Source: Balamuthia mandrillaris
Taxonomy: Eukaryota > Discosea > Longamoebia > Balamuthiidae
Direction of reading: 5' to 3'
Assembly (NCBI GenBank): GCA_031835245.1
Contig: JAVKOQ010000020.1
Span: forward strand, 64,501 to 128,500
DNA length: 64,000 nucleotides
Numbering within the stretch: the stretch's first letter is position 1; each line of letters starts with the position of its first letter. A program made the translations under genes and the position numbers. The notes below the pieces were generated by a model. That model did not search any database, had not been told where the DNA came from, and was given only the letters and a program-made list of their open reading frames with translations. Of the stretch, positions 50,320 through 60,481 are shown one piece after another.

Positions 50320-52153
50320 TCTTCTCTCTCTTCGTTTATGTTATTTAGCTTTATGGTAAACGTTTCTTTTTTGTTTTGGAAATAACGAAAAAACAGGGTG
50401 GGTCTTCTCAGTGACGTTTGTGGTAGAAAATGGCCGATGGTTATCGGCTTCGTTTCTATGGCGGTCTCTACTGTCATGTACTGCCTTGTGCAGAGCTTCC
50501 CTTTGCTTTTCATCACGAGAACATTCCAAGGAATAAGCTCTGCCTTCACATGGACTGTTGGTCTTGCCACTCTCGCAGATATTTATCGTGAGTCTTTTCA
50601 TTCCTTCTCTCTCTTCTCTTCTCTCTTCTCTAATAGCTCGAATAATAGGTCCGCACGAGTTGAGTCATGCAATGGGCATCGCCAATGCTGCAAGTTCCAT
50701 TGGAGGAATCCTTGGCGGTCCTTTTGGTACCTTTTTCTTTTGTCCTCGGTTTTGCTATTGGAGTAACATAACCATTTATCTATCTTCAGGAGGTCTGATG
50801 TACGATTGGGGAGGCATAATGATGCCATTCGTGGTGATTGGGGTGTTGTGTTTAGTCGACGGCTTTGCTCGTCTTTACTTGCTCGACATTGACACCATCA
50901 AAGCTATCTACAATCCTTCTTCCCCCTCTGAAAAAGAGGACGAAGAGGCGCTCCTCACCTCTTCTTTACCTGAAAAAGAGGACGAAAAAGAAGATGCAGC
51001 AACTATCGTTCAAGAATCACACACTTCAAATCGCGAAATGAGACGCATTAATCGGCCTTCCAAAACCTCCACTGCCGTGACGGAAGATCGCGACTTCGAG
51101 GAGGTAACTCAAAAGAGCGGCATTCTCTCTGCCGACGAGGAAGAGGACCCAGAAGACCTCTCCTCCAAACCCCAAGGCTTTCTTCCTCGTGTCTCATCTA
51201 CCACTTCTTCCTCTTCCTCATCTTCTCATCATCGCTCACCGCAAAACATCGTCAGCTCGAACGTTCGATGGTACAATCCATCATCCTACCGGTACCATCC
51301 TCTCGTTGCTCGCTGGTGGAGAGCCTTCTTGCTTTGGTGGCGTGGCCCCTTGGCCACTCTCCTCAACAAGGCCTTCTTGCTGACCCTCTTCGCCACCATG
51401 ATGGGCGGCGCAGTCGTCACGCTTCTCGAGGTACTTCTACCTATTCACTTTGTGGAGGTCTACCAGGCCTCCTCCGAGATTGGCTTCTTCTTTGGGGTGA
51501 TGGCGGTGGCTTATAGTGTTTGCTCGGTGGCGGCAGGATGGCTGGTGGACAAAGGCAAGTGCACGAACTACTCGGCAATTATTTTGGGATGGTTGTTGTC
51601 GGTCGTGGCGTTACCTCTTCTTGCGTTAGCTCCAAGCATGTTCCTTTCTTTTGCAACGGCGATTGATGAGAATGGTGGTCAAGTGATGGAAGACGAAGAC
51701 GGAGATGTTGAGAAGCAAAGAATGTGGCAAAGGACGATGAGCATGGCGTTGGATGCAGTGGTCTTGTTTATAATAGCGGTGGGGCATTCGTTTGCGACCA
51801 CCCCGGTGATGGCCTTTTTGAGCGAGGTCAGCACTGCCACCGACCCCAATGCGGAGAAGAACAGGGGCATCATGTACGGCCTCTACACTTCGGCTTATAC
51901 TGCGGGAATGATCGTTGGTATGTCCTTCTTTCCTTTTTATCTTACTTTATCTTTCCACCTCCTTACTCAGAACACAAACAAACAAACAGGGCCGTTGTAT
52001 GTGGGAATTTTATTGGACTTGGTGACAGAGTTTTGGCGCATTTTGGTCGTGTTATCGGTCAGCACGTTTGCCTTTTTGCTGGTGTTTGTTATTTACTTCA
52101 AACAGGCTTTCGAGCAATCACGGATAGGCGGCAAACGCATTCCTGGATTGTAA
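49928..52153 (+). CDS. MFS transporter, vesicular-amine-transporter-like
   Basis: Exons: 49928-about 50140, about 50397-50590, about 50649-50725, 50790-51917 and 51990-52153. TM1 is TVLVVVTLAALLDTVAYTVV followed by PLIPLY, as in DHA1/SLC18 transporters. MFS motif A follows TM2: GLLSDVCGRKWPMVIG. TM4 is FITRTFQGISSAFTWTVGLA with the R-x-x-Q-G-x-S/G signature, and TM5 reads HAMGIANAASSIGGILGGPF, the motif C region. A long acidic, Ser-rich cytosolic loop (about residues 190-330) separates the two six-helix halves. The second half has LLPIHFVEVYQASSEIGFFF and GIMYGLYTSAYTAGMIVGM. It probably uses proton antiport on an acidic compartment; substrate unknown. Confidence 0.85.
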
Positions 52154-52302
52154 ACAACCAAAAGATCTTTTTTTTTTTGAACTCCCGTTCCTCCACTCAC
52201 CTTTTTTCACGAAGTAGACGCACATCACATTTGCGTGCCATCGCTGCACCGGTCTGCCTTTCTGCAGTGGTGTAACTTACAGGAAACAACTGCAATTACC
52301 GT
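52154..52302. other. Convergent 3' spacer of MFS and RUS genes
   Basis: Only 149 bases separate the two stop codons. It holds a T run (52169-52178). The transcripts probably overlap or share termination sequence. Confidence 0.6.
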
Positions 52303-54497
52303 TCAAATGCAGTTCCACACCAATCGCCAAGGAGAAGGACCCAACAACCCTCGATCGGTTTGCCAGCCGGCCAACTGCCACCCTCGCTTGAGCTTGGCGA
52401 ACTCCTCTTTCCACTTTTGAAGGGAAGCACCGACGCTCTCCGCCTCCAAAAAGGGCTTTCTGTCTTTATGCGCCTCGAGGTGCTGCACCGTTTTCCACAA
52501 GCAGTAAGCAAGACAGTAGCCCGCAAGCATGTCTTCCGGCTGTGTCTCCTCATGAAGAACGATGTAGATCCGTTCTACAGTTGTGTCATCATCCACCAAG
52601 CTCTTCCAACGCATTTCCTCATCGTCGTCACCAACTAGCATCACTGCTTCTTCTTTCCGCTTCTTCACGGAAACAAGCAACAAATACTTTTCATCATTCG
52701 AGCGTCGACTAAAGTGATGAAAGAGTTGCTGATTGTGGGCGCTGCTGTTCTTGTTGAGCACAACACTCAACCTTGCTCCTAACTCGACCCTTCGCCCAAA
52801 GTCCCACCACAAAACTCTTTCTTTGCTGCTCACTTCTTCCGGTGTTAAAAATGGCGACTTCTTGTTCTTCTTCACTTCGTCATTCTTTTGTTGTTGATGA
52901 AGCAACCAATGATCGAGAGCGAGATGCAATCGCTGTCGGTTAAATGTATCCATCGTGATGCCACGAACACAACGGTAGTTGGCCCACAGGTGTAACGCTG
53001 TGAGAATGATGAAAAGCAGCCATATGCGTGCTCTCTGTTGCGCAGCGGAGAAGGAAGAATCGTTGAGAAAGGAGGTAACGGCGAGACCTAAAAGCATCCC
53101 AATGAGATTGGCGGCTGTTTCTTGGCTGCCGTCTTTGGCAGAGACATCTGTTGTGTTCGTGGTATTAAGGTTACGATGTAGATAAAAGCAGAGAACAAAA
53201 GAAAAAGCGCCTAAGGGTCAGAAAATGGCGGAGAAAGAGCGTACCAGCCATATTATTGTTACGGGCTTGGTGGACGGTAATGGCAGCTCGTGTAGCTCCT
53301 CCAGCTACTCCCACGATCGCTTTTAACACACTCCTAAAGAAACGCGTTGAGCAGGTTGTCAAAGACCGTCCAATAGCCAAATAAAAGGAAGGAGAAACAG
53401 CGTACCCAGCGCAAGCAAGAAGAACGAAATACTCAGGAAACATTGGCGATAACAGTTCCATTGTCATTGCCAAGTCTGTTACGTTGCGATGAAGAAGAAA
53501 AAGCAAACGATAGATAAGAATAGAACGCAAAGAACGTTACGACGATAACACCAAGAAAGAAAGAAAGAAAGAAAAAAGGCAAAAGACCATTTAAAATGTC
53601 GGCCATAAACCGCCAAGTCTTGGCGTTGCTATCGAGCTCTGGTCCTTGCAGCCATGCAAAGGCTATTCTGCCTACCATGCCCGTCCCGTCTCTTATTACC
53701 CTTTGTGTTTTCATAAAGGAAAGGAGAAGAAGAAGAAGAAGAAGAAGAAGAAGAAGAAGAAGAAGAAGAAGAAGAAGAAGAAGAAGAAGAAGAAGAAGAA
53801 CAAGAACAAGAAGAACAAGAAGAACAAGAACGGAGAGCGAAGAATTATAAGAATAAGAATGAAGAAAGAAGAACAAGAAGCAAGAAAGAAGAAGAGGAAG
53901 AAGAGAAAGAAGAAATAAGAAAATAAAAACAAACCATTGAACGACGGCAGCAGCAGGGGTGGCGGTGGCCCTGCCCACGCCAACCCCCTCCAAGATGGCA
54001 TGCGTGCACAGCAGCCCCGTCACGGAGCTGCAGAGGGCCTGCAACGTGTCCCACAGCTGGTAGCGGAGGTAGTCCGACGAGACGCTCCTGGGGTAGCCCT
54101 CGGGGAGGAAGACGGCGCGGAGGTAAAAGATGAGAACGTAGAGGGGACGCGCCAGCAGCAGCGGCAGCAGGGTCCGTCGGTTCGTGCGCCAAGGTTGCTG
54201 TGGGTGTTGTGGTTGCGGCTGGTTGCAGGCAGTGGAGCCATCCGAGCGAAGGGTGTAGCGCTTGGAGGTGAGATGAGAGGAAGAGGAGGAGGAGGGGGAC
54301 GAGCCGACCAACCGCTCTTCGATGGCGATCATGGCATAACGATCGGGGGAGGGAAGGCATGCTGGTGGTGAAGTTCGTTGTTGTGGCACTCGGTTGGAAA
54401 TGTTACCACCACTGTCCTTGAGATCCCTCCTCTCCGCGTTGCCTCCGTTGTTTTTGCGGCTCCTCCTTTGCGGTGGTGGCTGGCTTCGTCCCTTCAT
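52303..54497 (-). CDS. RUS/DUF647 family membrane protein (root UV-B sensitive type)
   Basis: The first exon (from ATG 54497) has an Arg/Gln-rich leader, then FLPEGYPRSVSSDYLRYQLW, DTLQALCSSVTGLLCTHAIL and EGVGVGRATATPAAAVVQWF. Following exons carry RDGTGMVGRIAFAWLQGPEL with DSNAKTWRFMADILN, then DLAMTMELLSPMFPEYFVLL, and VLKAIVGVAGGATRAAITVH with QARNNNMA. The last exon (from about 53130) opens AKDGSQETAANLIGMLLGLA and ends with a soluble C-terminal domain. These blocks are the DUF647 signature in order. Plant RUS1/RUS2 act in UV-B response and auxin transport; the animal and protist homologue (C16orf58 type) is an uncharacterised membrane protein. The first intron has a GAA tract on the plus strand (53731-53830). 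Internal exon borders are approximate. Confidence 0.88.
53731..53832. repeat. (GAA)n tract in a RUS intron
   Basis: About 30 GAA units plus CAA interruptions. It reads TTC on the sense strand, just before the acceptor of the exon carrying RDGTGMVGRIAF. Confidence 0.95.
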
Positions 54498-54672
54498 CCT
54501 TCTTCGTCGTTTGCTTTGATAAGCGACCAAAAAAAAAAATATTAAATCTTGTTGTTTTTCGTTGTAGGCCCTCTTCGATCTATCGAGGAGAGGAGGTGAG
54601 CTCTGCTGGTGGTTGGAGGCCTTGAAGTACGAAGGGGGGGGGGAATGTCTCGCTTCACATCCACTGCACTCT

Positions 54673-54675
<3 letters not shown>

Positions 54676-54718
<43 letters not shown>
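54676..54718. repeat. (CT)n run between RUS and FrnE-like genes
   Basis: It lies 180 bases upstream of the RUS ATG and 21 bases beyond the FrnE-like stop, and reads GA on the sense strand of both. This is a 5'-UTR-type rather than intron-type orientation. Confidence 0.9.
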
Positions 54719-54720
<2 letters not shown>

Positions 54721-54738
54721 GAGAGAGCAACCGCTTTG

Positions 54739-55069
54739 TTATTTTGGAGTCACCTTGGCGAAGAGGGCAGCGAACTGCGATGGGGATGCTGCGCCGGAGA
54801 GGGTGTGCCTGCCGTTGTGAGAAGCAGAACGAAGGAGCAAGCAAGCATGCAAGAAGAACACGAAGACATCAGGGAGCAAGCAAGAAAAATGCAGTGGCGG
54901 CAAACGCACTTATCGTTGATGATGAACAGCGGAACGCCAGTGCATCGCTTGGCTGCTTGCTGCTTTTCCTGCCGTATTACCGCCTCCGCTCCTTCCTCAC
55001 CGCTCAGGTAGGCCGCCACCTGTTTGGCCCTCTCTGTTAGCTCTCGAAGAGAGGAAGAGGCAGAGAGAG

Positions 55070-55104
<35 letters not shown>

Positions 55105-55759
55105 AAGAGAGAGACATCATCGGTCATTCCAACTGCTTTAGCAGCAGCACTGAGCACCTCAATGGCGCCAATGTCCTCCCCTTCCAGCCAGTACTTGCTG
55201 AACAGCACCTCCGCCAAGGGGTCCTGTTTGTCCCGGAGGCCTGCCAGGTGCAACAACCGATGGGCACGAAACGTGTTTGGCATCTTATCGCAGAGCTTCA
55301 GCTCCATCCCTTCGGCCCTGACTGCAAGGAGAATGAACAAACAGAACAGCTGCTCAACAGGAAGAAGAAGAAGAAAGAAAGAAGAACAAGAGGCAAGAAG
55401 AAGAACAGGGCACGCACAGTGCGGCTCAAAGTGACGAGTAACGCGCTCACGGGTGGAGCCCAACCATTCCTGGCAGAAGGGACCCATGTCCACAACTTCC
55501 GGCGGCAGCGAGGGCCGCAGCTCAAACGGAAGCCACCGCACCCTAAACTCCACCTCCCCCGACTCCCGAACGGCCGCCAAGGCCTTCTCCATCCGCCTCT
55601 TCCCTATGAAGCACCACCTCTTCACAAGCTCAGAGAGAGCATAAAACAAAAGCGATATGAAAGAAGCACGTACGGACAAACAGGGTCTGAGAGGATATCG
55701 ATGGTTATTACCACGTTGGGTGCCGCGGCAGCAGAAGAAGAAGAAGAAGAGCCTTCCAT
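54739..55759 (-). CDS. FrnE/DsbA-family thioredoxin-fold oxidoreductase
   Basis: Exon 1 (55759 to about 55674) reads MEGSSSSSSAAAAPNVV and ITIDILSDPVCP. Splicing restores DPVCPWCFIGKRRMEKAL, so the redox CPWC motif is split by an intron. Next come VEFRVRWLPFELRPSLPPE, GMELKLCDKMPNTFRAHRLL and LFSKYWLEGEDIGAIEVLSA, the helical insertion of FrnE proteins. Then VIRQEKQQAAKRCTGVPLFI with the cis-Pro loop GVP. The last exon gives HTLSGAASPSQFAALFAKVT and stops at 54739. The family includes polyketide-associated FrnE and 2-hydroxychromene-2-carboxylate isomerases; with CPWC it is most likely a disulfide oxidoreductase or isomerase. It has no signal peptide, so it is cytosolic. It is divergent from the ADP-ribosylglycohydrolase across 111 bases. 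Confidence 0.88.
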
Positions 55760-55870
55760 GATGCGTGGTTGTTCTCACGAGAACTCTCTCCTCTGGCTTG
55801 GTTCACGCGTTAATAACGACTCGGTCCTTTTCGCTGATTTGCGTTACAGTAACAAAGAAGAAAGAAAGAG

Positions 55871-57767
55871 ATGGAGGGAAGAGAACAGCAACAAAGAGAC
55901 AGGTTTCGTGGCTGTTTGTTGGGCTTAGCTGCGGGAGATGCGTTGGGCACCACTTTGGAGTTCTTGAAAGCCGACCCGGATCACCCTCTCACAGACATGG
56001 TTTTTTTTTTTCCCTCTCTTCTTTGCTTCAACCTGATCAGACGTCTGATATGTTGATGGGTGAACGTAAACTGAAACAAAGGTTGGCGGGGGGAAGTACG
56101 CGTTGATGGCTGGACAATGGACGGACGACACTTCCATGGCCCTCTGCCTGGCCGAAAGTTTGATCGAGTGCCGGGGGACGTTTGACCCTTGCGACCAACT
56201 TCGCCGCTACTGTCAATGGTTTCTTTCTCTCTCCTCTATGCTTGTGCTTCTCTTTCTCTCTTTTCTCCTTTACTTTCACCTCTCTTCACCGCTCTCATGC
56301 TCTTTTTATGTTCTCCTTCTTGTGTTACTCCTCTCTCTCTCTTCTATACTTGTCTTGGTGTTGCTCTATGCTTCTCTTTCTCTCCTTCTCTTTAACTTGC
56401 GCTTTCTCTCTCTCTCTCTCTCTCACTTGTCTCGCAAACAAAAGGTACAGGGAAGGTCACCTCAGCAGCAACGGCGAATGCTTCGACATTGGCATAACCA
56501 CCCGCATGAGCATGTTCGAGTTCGAGAAGACCGGCAACCCTTATCCTGCCTCCACGGGAGACAAGGCTCGTGCGGGCAACGGCTCGCTCATGCGTCTTTG
56601 TCCTGTCCCTCTCCTCCTCTTCTTTCTTGCTTCTTCTCCCTCCAACCAGGAAGAACAACGAATGAGGCTGTTGAAGACGGCGGAAGACTCCTCCAGGACG
56701 ACGCACGGAGCGCAAGCCTGTCTGGATGCATGCCGCTTCTATGCAGCTTTGTTGGTGGGAGCGTTACAACCCAACATCACCAAAGAGGAGCTCCTTTCCC
56801 CTTCCTTCTTCTCCTCTTTTCTCTCTTCTTCCACCGAAACAGCCGAGCAAGCGGAACGAAGCAAGTGGTTGACTCTTGTGCCAGAAGTGGAGGAAGTGGC
56901 AAACGGTTCCTACAAGCACAAGGAACCTCCGGAGGAGATCACTGGCAAAGGCTATGTCGTCTCCTCCCTGGAGGCCGCTCTTTGGGCCTTCCACAAGAGC
57001 AACAGCTTCGAGGAAGGAGCCTTGTTGGTGGCCAACCTGGGGGATGATGCCGACACCACCACCGCCATCTACGGCCAGGTGGCCGGGGCGTTCTATGGCG
57101 CGGAGGCCATTCCGGAGGGGTGGAGGAGGAAGCTGGCGTTGGCTCCGTTGATCGAGGCTTTTGCGGATGAGCTTTACTCGCTGTCCCAACAGCTGCGCGA
57201 CGGAGGTTCGTGTCGTGCGCTTCCTTCCTTCTGTCTTCATCTCACTTGTTGTTGCTGTTTGTCTCAGGAGAAGTGGTTCTGTCGGAGAACTACCGGGCCG
57301 CACAAACGTGCTACCAGCTGTTGGAGAAAGGATGGCAACCCATCCAACGTCGCCTCACGCCCGGTCCGCGCATGTACACCAGCGTCACCTCCTTTTTGAA
57401 CGACGAGAGCCAGCTCAAGCAACATTACTTTGAGGCGCTCGCTTCCTCCTCATCGTCCCCTTTCGGAGATGCTCTTTGGCAGGACTTTGAGCATCGTTTT
57501 CGTTATGTGGAACAACAACTTCGAAACAGAACCGGAGAGGTGGTGAAGAAAGAGGAAGCGGAGCCTTCAACCGCTTCTTCTTTTCTTCCTCCCCCTCCTC
57601 CTGCTCCGCTTGCGCCTCCTCCGCTTCCGTTGATGAAGGATGGCGAGAAAGAAAAGGAAGAAGGGCGAGGACAGCTGCTGAGCGCTATCCAGGCGTTCAG
57701 CAAAGCCGGTCTCAGCAAAACGGAAACAAAAGATAAAAGCGGACTCATTCTTCCTGAAGACAATTAA
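55871..57767 (+). CDS. ADP-ribosylglycohydrolase (ARH/DraG type)
   Basis: About four exons. Exon 1 reads [20 protein letters not shown]. Exon 2 has [20 protein letters not shown], containing the WTDDT metal-binding motif. Exon 3 (from about 56445) has [32 protein letters not shown] and [20 protein letters not shown] followed by [10 protein letters not shown], the second metal motif GDDADT. These acidic residues bind the two Mg2+ of ARH enzymes, which remove ADP-ribose from protein side chains. A last exon (from about 57268) adds a 165-residue tail with [17 protein letters not shown], absent from standard ARH proteins, ending in a Pro-rich linker. Cytosolic. The split between exons 2 and 3 is a CT-rich intron of about 225 bases. 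Confidence 0.9.
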
Positions 57768-58249
57768 CATGTTTATGTAAATCAACACAAAATGAAAGGA
57801 AAGAGAGAGGATGTGGCACCAAAGTCTTTATAATCCTTGAGGCATTGGAGGGAGAGAAGAAGCAAAGAACTCCTTCTCCCCATCCTTAGAAAAAAACCAA
57901 GAATTCAGAATGACTGGCCTTATAAGTGTTTCAATATCCCCAAAACTAATAGCCCTCATCTTTGTAGGATGCTAAAAGCACAAAGATGGAGTTAATTGTC
58001 ATAATTGGGGGGTTGTTGAATGAAGAAGAGAAAGAAGTTCTTCTTTTTCAATCCCAAAAGATGGGTTAAAAAAACGGTTTTGAAGGCAAAGCTTTTCGCT
58101 CTGATTTTCGATTGTGGGAAACAAAATGAAAAGAAAAGAGAAGTGGAAACAGAAACAAGAAACAAGAAACAAGACAACAACAAACAACAAAATACGAGAC
58201 AAGGGAAGGAAGGAAGAAAGAGGATGACCCAAATATCAATGTTGGTAGT
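57768..58249. other. Convergent spacer between ADP-ribosylglycohydrolase and TECR
   Basis: AT- and A-rich, with AACAAGAAACAAGAAACAAG near 58152 as the only local repeat. No gene is supported. It contains the 3' ends of both transcripts. Confidence 0.5.
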
Positions 58250-59398
58250 TTAAATAACGAAAGGAACAAGGATCCTTCGGTTGCGGGGGTAGTCACGGAA
58301 CTCCCTGAGGTAGGCCTTGTGCTTGCCTACAGCCCACACCCACATCTGACCAGCTCCCACCAAAGTGAAGAACACCGCTAATAAAGAGAACGAGAAATGA
58401 AAAAACAGGAGAGAAAAAGAAAAGGAGATTAAGAGAAAGGAGTAGGACACAAAAGAAACAATGAATAAACTGCACAATAATAAGCAAAAGAAAAGCATAC
58501 CAGCAAGCGTTTGAGTCATGATGCTGAAGGAGATCCATGCGGCAATCTCACAGGTGTAATTGGGGCAAGAGACAAACTCGAAGAGGAAGCCACGTGGGAT
58601 AGCCCTCACTCTTGTGCCTGGTGGCCTCAAGTTGCGGAGGATTATGTGGCAGTACAAGTTACCTAACTCAAACAACTAAAGGTAGGATAAACGAAAGATC
58701 AGAAGATTCGGTTTAAACAAAATAAAAAATAAGCACACCATGCGATAAACATGACAAATAAAACAAAACATTACAAATACAAACACAAACACAAACACAA
58801 ACAGCAAAGGCAAGGCAAACGTAAAACACAAGGAAGAGAACGGATTCACGTACAACGAAGCAAGCGAGGCCAGCATAAAACTGAGTGGAAGAGGGAGGAG
58901 TGTAGAGAGGGTGGTTCACAAAGTAGCCGACCAAGGCACCAGCACCCCAATAATAACCGCTGTTCTTGAAGATGTTGAGCAGCGGCATTGTGCCCTTGCT
59001 GAAGCGATGCACAAAGATGGTCTCCAACTCACGTTTCAGGTAGTGACCGACCCAACAAGCACATGCCACTCTTTAAAGGAAAAGGAATAATACCAGGATA
59101 AGAATATGTAAAAGAACGAAGAAGATGAAGAAAAGAACAAGAAGAACAACGAAGAAGGCAAGCAGAAGCAGAAAAAGAAAGAACATAGAATAAACAAAGG
59201 AAAAAACAGTACTGGGCTTCAAAGGTCATGGGGGTAGAGGCCAGGTCGCCATAAACGAACCAAGGGCGCAAGTAGAAGAACAAGTAGATGAGCAACGGGC
59301 CGGCGTACTCCACCATGAACACCTTTTTTTTGTTTTTGGGAGGAGAAAACACATAGAAGCGTTACCATTATGTTTTACGAAACTAAGAAGAGACAGAA

Positions 59399-59458
<60 letters not shown>

Positions 59459-60022
59459 CGGACGTACAGTGGACCAACCGACTTGAGGACCCAAATCCTT
59501 GAAAACGATAGTGTTCGGTTTTTTGCCGGTGCAAAGGCCGTAGTGAGACAACGTCTTGTCATTGTCCAAGGAAACAGGGCGAGTCCCTTTTATTTAATCA
59601 AAAAGCATGATTAATCCAAGAGCGCTTTAGAGGAGGACGAATACAGTGAAGAGAAATAACAGAGAAGAAAGGAGCAAAGCAAGAAGAGAAGGAAAAAGAA
59701 AAAAAAAACGGGGAGCTGGGCAAAAAACCTTGTTCAGCGGGAAGGGTCAACCTCTGCCTAGCGGGATACTTGCCAGGAACTGTTTTTGCAAAAAGGAAGA
59801 AGTGATATTTGTATCATAAAAAATATCCAATCCATCGAAAATCAAAAAAATAATGGGGCCGCTGCTTGCTTGAAACGATTTTTTAAAAATAAAATATTAA
59901 AAGGGATACGAACGTAGTTTGGCCAAACGCTCCTTTACAGCGAGGACAGTGTCGTTGCCAGACACATCAATCACCTTCAAGGTCTTTCCGCGCTGATTCA
60001 CCACCGTCAGTTGTTCGGTCAT
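58250..60022 (-). CDS. TECR: Trans-2-enoyl-CoA reductase (TECR/Tsc13), very-long-chain fatty acid elongation
   Basis: About eight small exons. Exon 1 gives [20 protein letters not shown], a ubiquitin-like N-terminal domain continuing with [17 protein letters not shown] and [20 protein letters not shown] sequence. Membrane exons read [60 protein letters not shown] and [18 protein letters not shown]. The C-terminal exons hold [19 protein letters not shown] and [15 protein letters not shown], the steroid-5-alpha-reductase signature ending PFVI. The Tyr of CPNYT and the K/R-rich tail form the NADPH site. It catalyses the last reduction of the ER elongation cycle. An upstream in-frame ATG at 60079 would add 19 residues; 60022 fits homologues. 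Confidence 0.92.
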
Positions 60023-60122
60023 CGTTGCTGCTCCCGCTACTTTTTTCCTCGGCACAAATAAACACCGGCAGGTCGACATGAGCAAACATCAGCTGCAGAC
60101 GTCAGCCGGCTTGAACTGTCCG

Positions 60123-60200
60123 TGTCGACATTAAACGATCTACTAGGGAACCAATCTACCAATAATTTTCAAACCACCAATCAAAAATCAAAGTTTTTGC
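60123..60200. promoter_or_regulatory. TECR promoter elements: TGTCGACA and CCAAT boxes
   Basis: TGTCGACA lies at 60123-60130. CCAAT occurs near 60150 and 60158, and CCAATCAAAAATCAAA at about 60176-60191. The same 16-base phrase lies in the Arf promoter region at 22159. Position 100-170 bases upstream of the start fits an upstream promoter. Confidence 0.5.
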
Positions 60201-60220
60201 CGTAACTTGCCTTATAAAGG

Positions 60221-60481
60221 TTACTCATTTAACCCGGTCAAACTTTTCAAATATTTTTCAGTTAATCCAAAACTATCGATGAAAATATCTTTGCTGACCA
60301 CTGCTCCTAAGGCGGCGCCAAGATCAAGCCGATCCATGGGACAACGAAAATAAAGCAAAATTAGTAAAAGGAAAACAAAAAACAGAGAAACAAAAAATAA
60401 CCCACCTCCGGCGTGCCTAATCACGGCTTGTCTTACGACTCGCTATAAGCAACGGTGCCGGCACCAAAGCAACCTTACCGC
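60221..60481 (-). other. 3' flank of the Fanzor gene, candidate guide-RNA region
   Basis: This 260-base segment lies between the Fanzor stop and the TECR promoter. In TnpB and Fanzor loci the guide (omega) RNA is transcribed from the 3' end of the ORF into the flank, so this is where it would be. A short minus-strand frame (60331-60221, LDLGAALGAVVSKDIFIDSF) could instead be a small exon. I could not identify terminal inverted repeats by eye. Confidence 0.3.
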
